64,000 nt of DNA from Gentiana macrophylla (GCA_026214975.1 JAOBSW010000378.1:1-64000); one strand, 5' to 3'; shown: positions 52,101 through 63,356, counted from the stretch's first letter. The notes: generated by a model from the sequence alone, not told the origin. Program-made: numbers and translations.

Positions 52101-54865
52101 CCATTCACGGAAAGTCAAGAGATTCCGAGAATATGCCCAAAAGTGCATAAGGTCACCTAAACTCAGAGGAAAATTTTGCCAAGAGGTCGAACTGGTGTAA
52201 TAATTAAGCAAAAATCTATAAGATGGCGGCAGGTGATTTCCTGATCACCAGCCTATGAATCATGGGGAGATTTTCTCGAGCTAAGTTCTTTGGAAGAATT
52301 AAGGTAGCGATGCATTTAATCCATTAAAAGAGTAAACAACGGGCGAATAATTTTAGCTAGAATAGTGGGAATTGATATATGAAATGAATCTCGGATCTAA
52401 TCCTGGGACATGTCGTAGCAGAGAAATTTATTTTCTGTTTAAGATTCGTTGGAATGAATGGATTTACCTTCTATTCGATAACTTGTTTTGCGTATAGAAA
52501 GTTGAATATACCAATACAGGTGATTGAATCCAAGACTCGGACTTTTGTTTGATAAAGTCAAAACTAATTAGAAGCTAACTTGAAATATGTATATAAAAAC
52601 ACATCACAGAACTATTAAAAGCAATTGGTTTCTATATTTAGATAAATCGGCTTGCTTCGTATTCTGCATAAGCACAGCATAGTCCCTAAAAGATAAGACA
52701 CGAAGGCGAAAGCTCGTATAGACTCCTTTCTCCCGATTTAGTTATAATGACCTCAAAGGTTCAATTTACCAAGTTTCCTTTCTCAATCTGGAAAGTGATA
52801 ATGGGATAGCAAAAGAAGTAACATAAACATTGTTTTGGCTTACTTACCTTCGAATCTGACATGAAAGATGCTAGAGCCTCAGTAGTGAATACTTGTCTGA
52901 GAACAATTCAAACACTCAGTAAGTTTTATCCAAAATATTTTCAGAGGTTCTGTTTTCCTTGAGAGATAGAGTATTCTATACTCGAGAATGGGCCATCACA
53001 TAGTCTGGGGTGATGCTCGCCACCTCGTAGTGAAATGTTTTCCTTTAAGTGAGAAACCGTTAAATTGCCTTATATAGTTTTTAGATGTGCTGACTCTATT
53101 CTTAACTCAATAAGATATTAGAAAGCTGAAATATGGTTTACATTGAAATGTAAGACCGAGAAGTCTACTTTTTAGAATATGCTTTGGAATTCACGGATAA
53201 GGTGTGGATTCGGTTCACCCCACTTCCATAAATATAAGCATTTAGCACACGGTGCTTGAAGGTAGGTCTGAATTTCGCGAACACGTTCGGTCGATGACCA
53301 ATCGTTATATATCTTGTAGCATTGAGAAAAAGGTGTGTTATAAGATTCTTGAAATCGGGAAGGGCGATTATATCTGTTGCGTCCTTTACGACAGAGTCTA
53401 TGAACAGTAAAACCTTAAACCTTGCGATGACGTTTACTCAAGGTAGTTACTAACCGATTAAAATCGCACCACATCCAACATCGGTTGTTGGTGATAACAC
53501 TAAATACTACTAAACTAGATCGAAATTCGATCCACCCGTAATGTAGTGGGAGTATGGTTTATCCATTACCCATTACGGGTTCTGCGGACTTTGTAGTCTG
53601 AGGATCGATTGATGACCTATGGCTCTTTTGTGAGCAGTACATGATTATGATAATAGAGGTTGGTGTAATAGCCATACCCTCGTGAATGGAGTTCGGTACT
53701 CCATTTCATTCATGCTTCAGAACCACCCGAGCGCCTCAGGCCCAGTGGGAGTAATTGGATCTACACGGAAAAGAGTAGAATGAGTTCGTATTGCATGATT
53801 TCGTTCAAAAGCAGAAAATAGGGGTGATTCCCTGAGACTTTCTTGCCAAACAAACGGAGTCTGGATTCATTCGAAGCAGAAGGTATTGACTTATGAACTT
53901 ATGCGGGATGACTGCCAAGGCTTATGTCCTTTTGTGGATAAAAGCAAACCTCTCGGTCATTGGAAGTCATATATTTCTACAATATATGGATTTGCTGAAT
54001 ATTGATAAGTCTTTTGTAGACGGATATCAATTTTAGTGATGAGTGAATATATACATATATTAGTGTTTGTGAAGGATAACACCGCACGAGCTTGGAATCA
54101 ACGTGGGTGTGTTATCTCAAGTCGAATCGACAAGTGCCACACTTCTCGCAACAAAGATTTGGACAACATTCTTAAGAGTTTGACTCGGTCGAATTCATTA
54201 GAATCGCCACTGTTTCCCATCCATCTTATTGGTTAAGATGATGCATCTGTGTATGCAACATTCAACGAGGAAGTTCTACCCTATGCCTCAGAATGACTCT
54301 CAAATCTTTGGATCAAGAGAAATGGGATAGATTCTCTTTCTAGTAAGAGATGGTCAGGTTATTGAACGTCAACTTTGATCGAATCTTAGATTCAAGCGGT
54401 TAACAAAGCAAGTTTAGTATGTCCTTTAGTATCTTGAAAAGAACGAGGAATAATATGCGGACATATTCATGTGTGAACTTGGATATGTGTGATACAATCG
54501 ATTTTGACTTTAAGTCGATTGAGGATGATCGTTAAGTCGATCTCGGCTCGATGTTTACTCAAGCACCACATGATTAGATGGACCGGTAACGTTTCGATTC
54601 TACGGATCGTCTCGTGCCGACAACCCGACTAATCATTAAGACCCATGACATTTAGATGTAGGTGCTCCCGAGTCACCGACCTATCCTACGACGGCATACT
54701 CGGGTGTACTTTTGGAATCAAATGGTTATGATATGCTTAATGGGTACTAGAATACGGATGGGTCTCCATTGCTTTAGAGCAAGTGGGAGATGTAGTTTGT
54801 TGTATTTTAAATAATAGGGTGTGCTCTAAAACAATTAATCACATGCTTTCGTGCAAGTGGGAGAT
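49182..54865 (+). mobile_element. LARD-like internal domain with divergent leader (copy 5)
   Basis: About 5.7 kb from a PBS-like site to the PPT at 54855-54865. The first ~80 bp and everything after ~50085 match the family. 49260-50085 does not, apart from short phrases such as GTTGAAGAGATGGATT. The middle and 3' sections are in normal order. No long frame in any strand. Confidence 0.85.
49260..50085 (+). repeat. Divergent AT-rich leader with homopolymers
   Basis: About 825 bp in place of the usual CCGTTG-rich leader. It contains T- and A-runs with a G7 tract (49261-49307), a direct duplication of TTTTTGTATTTGACCATTAG around 49634-49672, AATAATAATAATAAT (near 49766), and an A-run of more than 20 (about 49799-49822). 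No gene. It could be a leader subfamily or a replaced or inserted segment. Confidence 0.6.
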
Positions 54866-56065
54866 TGTTAGGTGTGATGCCCGAAAGACAATTTTGTAAT
54901 TGTTTTATTTAATAAATGAAATGATATTATTATTCATATTTATTATTCTCATAATCACCGATATGACAATAGTATTTACACTACGTAAAACCCTAAAGTA
55001 TATCGTTTATGTAATCACTTAACTCGATTGTATGGTATATACACGGGAGGATTGAGTTAGTGAAGATGTACTTAAAATACAATTAGCCCGTAGTGAAGTT
55101 AATCGAGAAGTATCGGGTCTTTCCTTTAACGTGCTATTAATGCGCCCGTAACACAATAGGTGTGATTGTCTTATCCGGACTTTCGGTTAAGAGAACCTAA
55201 TGGGGCATTTATATATGATAGATATATCATATAGAAATTTGGACCGATTTGATTAGAGTTCACGATATAATTCCGTAATCGAGAAGTCTTATCGAATCAA
55301 TGGATGATCATATTTATGGATATATCTTAATCCTGAGGTGATCACAGTCAACTGCTTGAATCAGTATGAGGTTTGACTTGACGGTTAAGGATTGCGAGTC
55401 TGTGATCCGAATTACCCAATCTTGGCATTGTCTTTCGATTGAGTGAGTAGTCGTGTTATCACGAGATACGGAATCCATTCCTTCCATTTCTGGAAGTAGA
55501 TAGACAGTTTCCTTATTTGTTAATCCTAGAAACTGATCGATCCATGGAGTTCATATTACAGTGATTAGCTACCAGTGAGTTGTATGAATTAATTGATCAC
55601 TAGGGGGTTAATGGTAAATAAGGATAAGAGGTTCTAAAAGGGTTAACATAACTTCCCGATTTAGAATGAAGCAATCATGGAGGATTAATCCATATGTAAT
55701 GATTATATCAATGGACGCTTATTATTATTCTCGTGAGGAGATAAATATAATCTCATAATCGGAGGAGTGCAGTCACAGGATTATGGTGGCATATTCATGT
55801 GATTGATTTATCGAATATAATTATTCTATAATTATTTATTTGATTTATCGGAGCCGCTGATTATTAGTCCATGGTCCCCGACGTGCCTCCTAATATAGCA
55901 TAGCTATTCTCGGACGTCGAATCCTAATAATATTAATTTAGTTCTTGTTGGACTTTATTAAAACGATATGTGAATTAATTGTTTAGTGGACTATTAAATT
56001 AGTTGGGCTAAATAATTAAATACACGGAAAAGACATTTTTCGTGGACTCGGCCCAAATTAGTGTG

Positions 56066-56094
56066 TTGACCTTTTTGTTGACCTAATTGGTCAA
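56066..56094 (+). promoter_or_regulatory. W-box cluster in the variant LTR
   Basis: TTGACC at 56066-56071 and 56078-56083, with GGTCAA at 56089-56094. The last two form the dyad TTGACCTAATTGGTCAA. W-boxes (TTGACC/T) are binding sites of plant WRKY factors. Activity here is inferred. Confidence 0.5.
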
Positions 56095-56363
56095 ATATGG
56101 TTTTGTGCGTGTGAACCTTTTGATAAAAAGGTGGCGCCACTTTTGTGGTTAATAATTATTAGGAAATGAGTTTTCTTGGATAATTATTTAATGTGTGATT
56201 TATCTTTTATTTGTTAAATGATAATTCATGAAATATTAGATAATAATATGATTTATCCTAATTTGTTTGGATAATTATTTTATTTATCTTTTATTTGGAA
56301 AAAGGATTAATGTAATAATTATCTCTTAATTATTTAATCCTTGGAGGCTAAGTTTTACTCTCC

Positions 56364-56371
56364 TATATAAA
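56364..56371 (+). promoter_or_regulatory. LTR TATA box (copy 5)
   Basis: TATATAAA followed by GAGAGTTCTCCC, ~270 bp downstream of the W-box cluster. Confidence 0.65.
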
Positions 56372-56720
56372 GAGAGTTCTCCCAAGCCTTGCAACACACA
56401 ATGAAATTCGACTTCTCCTCTTAGAGAGAAGAAGGAATAAAATTCGGCCAAGGGGTTTAAGGGGAAAAATCTTGGAGATTTCTCCGGGTAGCATATCGGA
56501 AGGATTCGAGACGAGGATTTCCTTCCACCGGGAGTTGCTTGGATCACACGTACGGAAGATCGTGGTGCTCTTCACATCTTTGTTTGTTATTTCTATTGCG
56601 GCTCTTCTACTTGGATTTTGAGATCCAAGAGGTATGTTCTACAACCCCCTTGTAGATGTAGATCTAGTTATTTTATTACGTGTAATTCATAGATCTAGAT
56701 CCTTAAATCGCTTCCGCTGC

Positions 56721-57456
56721 ACAATTCTCTGCAACAGAGTTTTGGACAACATTCTTTAGAGTTTGACTCGGTCGAATTCATTAGAATCGATCCAATGGTT
56801 TCCCATCCATCTTATTGGTTAAGATGATGCATCATGTATGCAACATTCGGCGAGGAAGTTCTACCCTATGCCTCAGAATGACTCTCTAAATCTTGGATCG
56901 GGAGAAATGGGATAGATTCTCTTTCTAGTAAAGAGATGGTCAGTTATTGAACGTCAACTTTGATCGAATCTTAGATTCGGCGATTAACAAAGCAAGTTTA
57001 GTATGTCCTTTAGTATCTTGAAGAGAACGAGGAACAATATGCGGACATATTCATGTGTGAACTTGGATATGTGTGATACACTCGATTTTGACTTTAAGTC
57101 GATTGAGGATGATCGTTAAGTCGATCTCGGGCTCAAGTGTTTACTAAGTACCACATGATTTGATGGACCGTAACGCGTTTCGATTCTACGGATCGTCTCG
57201 AGCCGACAACCCGACTAATCATTAAGACCCATGACATTTAGATGTAGGTACTCCCGAGTCACCGACCTATCCTACGACGGCATACTCGGAGTGTACTTTG
57301 GAATCGAAATGGTTATGACATGCTTAGTGGGTACTAGAATACGGGATGAGTCTCCATTGCTTTAGCAAGCAAGTGGGAGATGTATTTTGTTGTATTTTAA
57401 ATAATAGGGTGTGCTCTAAAACAATTAATCACATGCTTTAAGTGCAAGTGGGAGAT
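56721..57456 (+). mobile_element. Internal 3' tail (736 bp) between two LTRs
   Basis: Begins at ACAATTCTCTGCAACAGAG, the internal block ~740 bp before the PPT, fused to the truncated LTR end. It ends with the PPT AAGTGGGAGA at 57446-57455. A second AAGTGGGAGA lies at 57371-57380. All 5' internal sequence is deleted. Confidence 0.87.
57446..57456 (+). other. Polypurine tract
   Basis: AAGTGGGAGAT immediately upstream of TGTTAG. Tracts of this kind prime plus-strand DNA synthesis in LTR retrotransposons. The same sequence precedes the LTRs at 7600, 34650, 41311 and 54866. Confidence 0.75.
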
Positions 57457-59308
57457 TGTTAGGTGTGATGCCCGAAAGACAATTTTGTAATTGTTTTATT
57501 TAATAAATGAAATGATATTGTTATTCATATTTATTATTCTCATATTCACCGATGTGACAATAGTAATTACACTACGAAAACCCTAAAGTATATCGCTTAT
57601 GTAATCACTTAACTCGGTGTATGGTATATACACGGGAGGATTGAGTTAGTGAAGATGTACTTAAAATACAATTAGCCCGTAGTGAAGTTAATCGAGAGTA
57701 TCGGGTCTCTCCTTTAACGTGCTATTAATGCGCCCATAACATGCTTACGGTTGGTGTGATTGTCTTATCCGGACTTTCGGTTAAGAGAACCTAATGGGGC
57801 ATTTATATATGATAGATATATCGTATAGAAATTTGGACCGATTTGATTAGAGTTCACGATATAATTCCGTAATCGAGAAGTCTTATCGAATCAATGGATG
57901 ATCATATTTATGGATATATCTTAATCTCGAGGTGATCACAATAACCGCTTGAATCGGCATGAAGTTTGACTTGACGGTTAAGGATTACACCGAGTCCGTG
58001 GTCCGAATTACCCCATCTTGGCATTGTCTTTGGATTGAGTGAGTAGTCTGTGTTATCACAGATACGGAATCCATTCCTTCCATTTATGGAAGTAGATAGA
58101 CGCTTTCCTTATTTGTTAATCCTAAACCGATCGATCGCGCGAGTTCATATCACACCGATTGATCACTAGTGAGTTGTATGAATTAATTGATCACTAGGGG
58201 TTAATGGTAAATAAGGATGGGATTCTAAAAAGGTTAGCAGTAACTTCAGATTTAGAATGGAGCAGTCTATGGAGGATTAATCAGCATATGTAATGATTAT
58301 ATCAATGGGCTGCTTATTAATATTCTCGTGAGGAGATAAATATAATCATCATAATCGGACGAGTCCGCGCGGGATTATGGTAAGCATATTCTGTGATTGA
58401 TTTATGAATATAGGTATTACATAATTTATTTATTTAGTTGCTCCAGACGTGATTATTAGTCATGTAATTAGGCGATGCACGCCTAATAATGGCATAAATT
58501 TATTACGGACGTCGAATCACAATAATATTATTTTAGTTCTTCATTGGACTTTATTAAAAGCGATATTGAATTAATTGTTGAGTGAATTTATTAAATTAGT
58601 TGAATTTTAAATAATTAAATATGGCAAATACATTTTCCATAATCTTAGCCTTGATTATTGTGTGTGTGGAAATAAATGCGTATTGTGTTTGAGTCCCAAT
58701 GATGATGATTTTAGACCCCAAGCATGTTTAATGAGCAAAGAAATTAGTTCTAACGCATGATTAATAAAACAATGTCGTAAAATATTTATTGGATAAATAT
58801 TTATGGAAAAGAAATAAAGATAAAATTATTACAGATTTGTTCCTAGAATATTTTGATTATCTTTTATCTAATGGGATTATCATAATTGATTTTGTATTAA
58901 TTATAAAATCCCATGAAACTTAAGTTTTCTCTCTTATATAAAGAGAGTTGCAAAAAGCCGAAGAGCTTTTTCAATTTTGAGCTTTCATCTCTTGAGAGGA
59001 GGAAAATTTCGACCAAGGGAGACAAGGGAAAATCTTGGAGATTTTTCGGGTAGCCTGCTCCGGAAGGGTTAGGAGTGAATTTCCTTCCAACGGGAGTTGT
59101 GCTATAGATCAACGCGTCACGGAAGATAGGTAGTGCTCTTCACGCTTTCACTTAGTTCATCCTATTCATGGTTCTTCAACTTGGATTTTGAGAATCAAAG
59201 AGGTATGATCTCTGACCCCATGTAGATATAGATCTAGTTATTTTATTACGTATATATTATAGATCTAGATCAGCAAGTGGCTTTGGCTGTGGATGATATT
59301 GCTATGAT
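57457..59308 (+). mobile_element. LTR, full length (copy 6)
   Basis: About 1852 bp from TGTTAG to a slightly altered end (GATATTGCTATGA). Telo-box AAACCCTAAA at 57578-57587, TATATAAA at 58935-58942. The U3 dyad is weak in this copy. It is followed by the best-preserved PBS in the window, so this is the 5' LTR of the last element. Confidence 0.92.
58935..58942 (+). promoter_or_regulatory. LTR TATA box (copy 6)
   Basis: TATATAAA followed by GAGAGTTGC, in the same place as in the other LTR copies. Confidence 0.65.
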
Positions 59309-59309
59309 G

Positions 59310-59323
59310 TGGTATCGGTGCCA
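59310..59323 (+). other. Primer-binding site (initiator Met-tRNA type)
   Basis: TGGTATCGGTGCCA directly after the LTR end. The standard plant site complementary to initiator Met-tRNA is TGGTATCAGAGCCA, so 12 of 14 positions agree. This site primes minus-strand synthesis and is common in copia-type elements. Confidence 0.75.
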
Positions 59324-62300
59324 TGAGATCTATATTTATACGTATAAAATATTAGATCTCTAGGTGGAAACGATATAGATTTTTGTCCCAATTTTTACAG
59401 GGCGATGCATATATTTAATTTTTTTATGCTTATGAATGTAGTAGTTGAAGAGATGGATTGGGGTTGGCGGCTGTTTTACCCGTTAGATCTGTCTGCAGCT
59501 CATTATAAGCGATGAAAGATTCATTAAAGTATAGGTATAGGAAATTATGTAATTCTTTTTATTACGATTTTAATTTAGGAAAATAGATCTGTTTGGCCAG
59601 CTTTTTAGTATTTTCCTTTTCCGTTGATCGAACCGTTGAAACGAAGATCCCTCCGGTCAGAATCAAGATTAGAAGAAGATGATGATCAACTCCACAAATT
59701 TTAGCGTCGATCAGAGTCCGTTTCGATATCCGTTTGATGCTGCGAGAAGAGGCTGCTGTAACAGAAAAACGCAGGATTCACAGGAAACACTATCTGTGAC
59801 TTCCTCGATTTTCTGGGAGGATTTGGACCGTTGAAGCTTGCCAAATCCGACCGTTCAGATTGATCAACTTGGAGTTTTTTGGACGTACCATAAAATTTCC
59901 AGGTCGATCGGGATTATCCTAGATTTGATCTGCCTCAGGAAGTCCTTGATGCAATGCGAAGTCAAAGTCAAGTTCAGCAGTAAGTTTGGGAGGTTTACTG
60001 GAGAAAATTGGTAAGTCAAAGCACCCGATCCAACCGTCCATATTGAAGTTCAGGGTGAAGATAAGATCTGGAAAGTTTAAAGTCCCGATCCGAGTCCGTT
60101 TAGTATTGCCGTCGTCGAAGGGTTACGTACAGGTGATTGATTTTTGTTAGAAAATAGTAAATACTAGTTAGGGTTTTTTTTTTAGTTATTTATTTTCTAA
60201 TAGGTTGAGATCTGAAGTGTGAGTGATCATCTACGGTGTTTAAATTTTCCGCACTTTATTTTTATGTGTTTGATCATAAAATAGATATAAAATCAGATTT
60301 TTGGCATTTGCAGTGCATCATACTCGTAAATCCGCTCCTTGCATACATGTAGAATTTTAATTTTGGTAATTAAAATAGGCATGTATACAATAAATACTTA
60401 ACTTTCGGAAGAAATTTTCTCTTGAGCCTTTAAAAACTTAAAGTGACATAGTGCAGAGTGTGTCGCGGATGTCACACTCGTCTTGAGCAGTTGGCGAATA
60501 TATGATTTACAAAAGATGACATAGGACTATCGAGATAAAATTCATTTAGTGAATTTTAAAAGTGTAATTACACAGCAAATTTCTAAATTGAAAAATTGGA
60601 AAATCATATACATAAGGCGTTCTTAGTTGGGCCCGGTATTTGGAGCGGATATGGAGTGGTGGGAGCCTTAACCTTATGATTTGTTGTTTTGAATTATTAG
60701 AAATGTGTAATAAGTACTGAAAGTTTTCTCCATTTATTGGAAAAACAAGAATAAAGCGTTACTAGTTGAAGCGGTATTTGGGCGATAAACTAGTAGGGCT
60801 TGAGATACGGAGATTTTATAATCGTTGAAACATCATGAACAAAGCATTTCCTAGTTATCTGGTATTTGGGCGATAAGCTAGTGGGAGCTTGGATGCAGAG
60901 ATTTCTTATCTTTGAAAAATCATAAATACAAAGTGTTCTTTAGTTAGGCGGTATTTGGGCACAGATAAACTGAGTCGAGGAGGCTTTAGTCTTATAATTG
61001 TGATTAGAAAAACCGATAGTCCAAACAAGTAACATTGAGCGTCACGGTTCAAGAGTAGTATCTACTCACAGGACTGCTTTAGTTTAAGTGATTGTTTCCA
61101 TCTACAGGAAAGTCGAGAATGTGGAAAGAATGTTTATCACCGTGTTAGTCATCTAAACTAAGTGATTTAAAGCTAAGCGGAAAATTAATTGGAAGTGGGA
61201 GATAAGAAAGTGATTTAGGATCGTGACCAATGCATCATAAATTTTCTCATAAGCTAAGTTCTTTGGAAGAACTGGTAGCTTGCATTAAGCGATAAATAAA
61301 ATAGACAGCGGGCAGTTATTTTAGATAGACTAGTGGGGTGATACAGAAATGAATCTTGGATTCAATTCTTGAATATCACGAAAAATTAATTTTACGTTTC
61401 GGATTCGTTGGAGCAGCGTGTCATTTTCAATAGGGTAATTTGTTTGTCTTATTGTGATAGATATAACATTAAATAGCGCGAATCAAGACTAAATCTTTTG
61501 TTTGATAAAGTCAGAACCACTAAGCCATTGTTTGAAAGGTATTATTACTTGCATCTTTAAACTATATAAGCATAAATGGTTTCCGTATTTAGATAAACAC
61601 TTCTTTATATACTATTAATTAGTGCATATTCCTACGGCGATAAGATGTGCCCGGTGGCTTAGGGTGATTCCTATATCGAGTCAAAGACCACATCTCAAAG
61701 GAACAATGCCTAGTTTCCCTTTCAATCGGGAAAAGGTAATAGATTCAAAGAAGTTTCACATAGCTTGTTCATATTGACGCCTTAAGGTGCGTATGAAAGG
61801 TACAAACTAGTGGGAGTTTTCAAGTAGTGACATACAGTCGACAACTACTCGAAACTCCAATAAGTTTATCAAAATATTTGCCGGAAATCTACGATTTCAC
61901 GAGAGATAAGTAATCCATACTACAAATAGGTTATGCTTTGTGCTTGGGATCGATGCCGGCACGCCTCCAGGTGGAATGTTTCATGAGGGATACACCATAA
62001 ATTTGCCTTAAATAGTTGGCTTGATGTGCTGTTTTCACGATATCTTTCTTTGAACTCATTCCGGAGATATTGGTTTACCAATGCGGTTGTATTGAAAACT
62101 AAGAAGTCTACGCAAAAGATGCTACGCATTTGTGGATAAAGAGTGGTCAGTTCACCCACTTTCCGTAAATAGAGGCATTTGCTTTGAGTGGCTTGAAGGT
62201 GGGGCTGGGAAATTTTGCGATACCACGATTGAGGCGTGAAATATCTTGTACATTGAGTAAAAAAGGTTAGTTATGAAACTCGGAGAAAATCGAGGAAGGC

Positions 62301-62665
62301 GGATTTATCTTTTGTCTAATTAAATCCCGATAGAGTCTATAAATAACAACCTTGGATCTTGAAGTATATGTGCTCAAGATGTTACTAAGCCGATTTATTG
62401 ATCCCCGTCCAACACAGTGAGTTGGTGACAACACTAATAAAACTACTAAACTAGATTAGTATGTCAGTCACCCAAAATGCGGTGGGAGTATGGTTTGTCC
62501 ATTACACAGTTGCAGGACCTTCTACGATGCATAAAGTTGATGACTGTATAGTCCCTTTGCAGGGCATGTAGGATCCTGATCATAGAGGTTGGTTAAAGCC
62601 ATAACCACCTTGAATGGAGTATGATACTCCAATTCTGTTGAGACTCTTAATAGAACTGCACAGAG

Positions 62666-62668
62666 TAT
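62666..62668. repeat. Probable 3-bp target-site duplication (left copy)
   Basis: TAT immediately precedes CACTACAAG. CACTA elements make 3-bp duplications. The right copy is outside the window. Confidence 0.4.
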
Positions 62669-62686
62669 CACTACAAGAAGAAAATC
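62669..62686. repeat. CACTA terminal inverted repeat (left)
   Basis: CACTACAAGAAGAAAATC. The partner is outside the window, so the exact inverted-repeat length is unknown. Confidence 0.75.
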
Positions 62687-63356
62687 AAGTTTTAATGAGG
62701 TAAATCCTCTCATTACATATCTATTTCCACGTCATTAAAGACTTTTAATGAAGGAAATTTACCCTCTATATCATTATTTGCTTCTCATGTAAAAGTAATA
62801 ATGATGGTAAGTTTTGTGTCATTAAAATATAGTTCATGAGCGAATAGTACTCTCACTAAAACATTTTAACAATGAAAATTCCATCATTATTCTACCATTA
62901 GCCCCACACTAAATCATTGATTTAATGATAATTTATAGCCTATTCTACAAGGTCATTTGCCCATCACAAAATCAAAATTTAATGAAAATAGTTTTCCTCA
63001 TTATAGAATTAGTTTTCCCTCATTATATACATTTTATTGATGAAATTTACCGTCATTTCTAATAATGAGCCCTCGTTAATTAGTGTCCATCATTCTTCTT
63101 AAAATACATCCAATAAAGTATTTTCCATCATCAAACATCTTACAAATAAAAGAGTTCTTGCCAAATAGAATGTGCTACATTGACATGATTAGACAAATTT
63201 AAGCGAGTCTAGCTAATAATGATGTGAAATAGTGTCCTAGCTAGTCATGTAAATATATCAAACCCAATAATCATTTCTTCTTTATTAACAAGAATTGCTT
63301 AGACACCACCTTGCATTCCTCGATCTCTTGTGGCGTGAAACAATGCAGTGCTATCA

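Larger units (their letters stand above)
54866..56720 (+). mobile_element. LTR lacking its last ~20 bp, variant U3 (copy 5)
   Basis: About 1855 bp starting TGTTAG. It carries the telo-box AAACCCTAAA at 54988-54997 and TATATAAA at 56364-56371. About 290 bp of the U3 (56040-56330) differ from the other copies and hold three W-boxes and the palindrome GTGGCGCCAC. It breaks at CGCTTCCGCTGC, just before the expected GGATGATATTACTAACA end. Confidence 0.88.
59309..62668 (+). mobile_element. LARD-like internal domain, deleted and interrupted (copy 6)
   Basis: Leader intact to ATAGGCATGTATACAA near 60390. It then jumps ~1.1 kb to the TTTTCTCTTGAGCCTTT block, removing the region around 10520-11640 of copy 1. 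From 60400 on it is more diverged than other copies, with several phrases like CGGTATTTGGGCGATAAACTAG repeated at 60770-60970. It is cut at 62668 by the CACTA transposon. No long frame. Confidence 0.83.

Noticed and set aside
7386..62713. Sixty-odd short frames across the retroelement region
   Set aside because: Positions and frames are not kept between copies, many rely on non-ATG starts, and none shows a retroelement protein motif. They follow from nucleotide similarity between copies.
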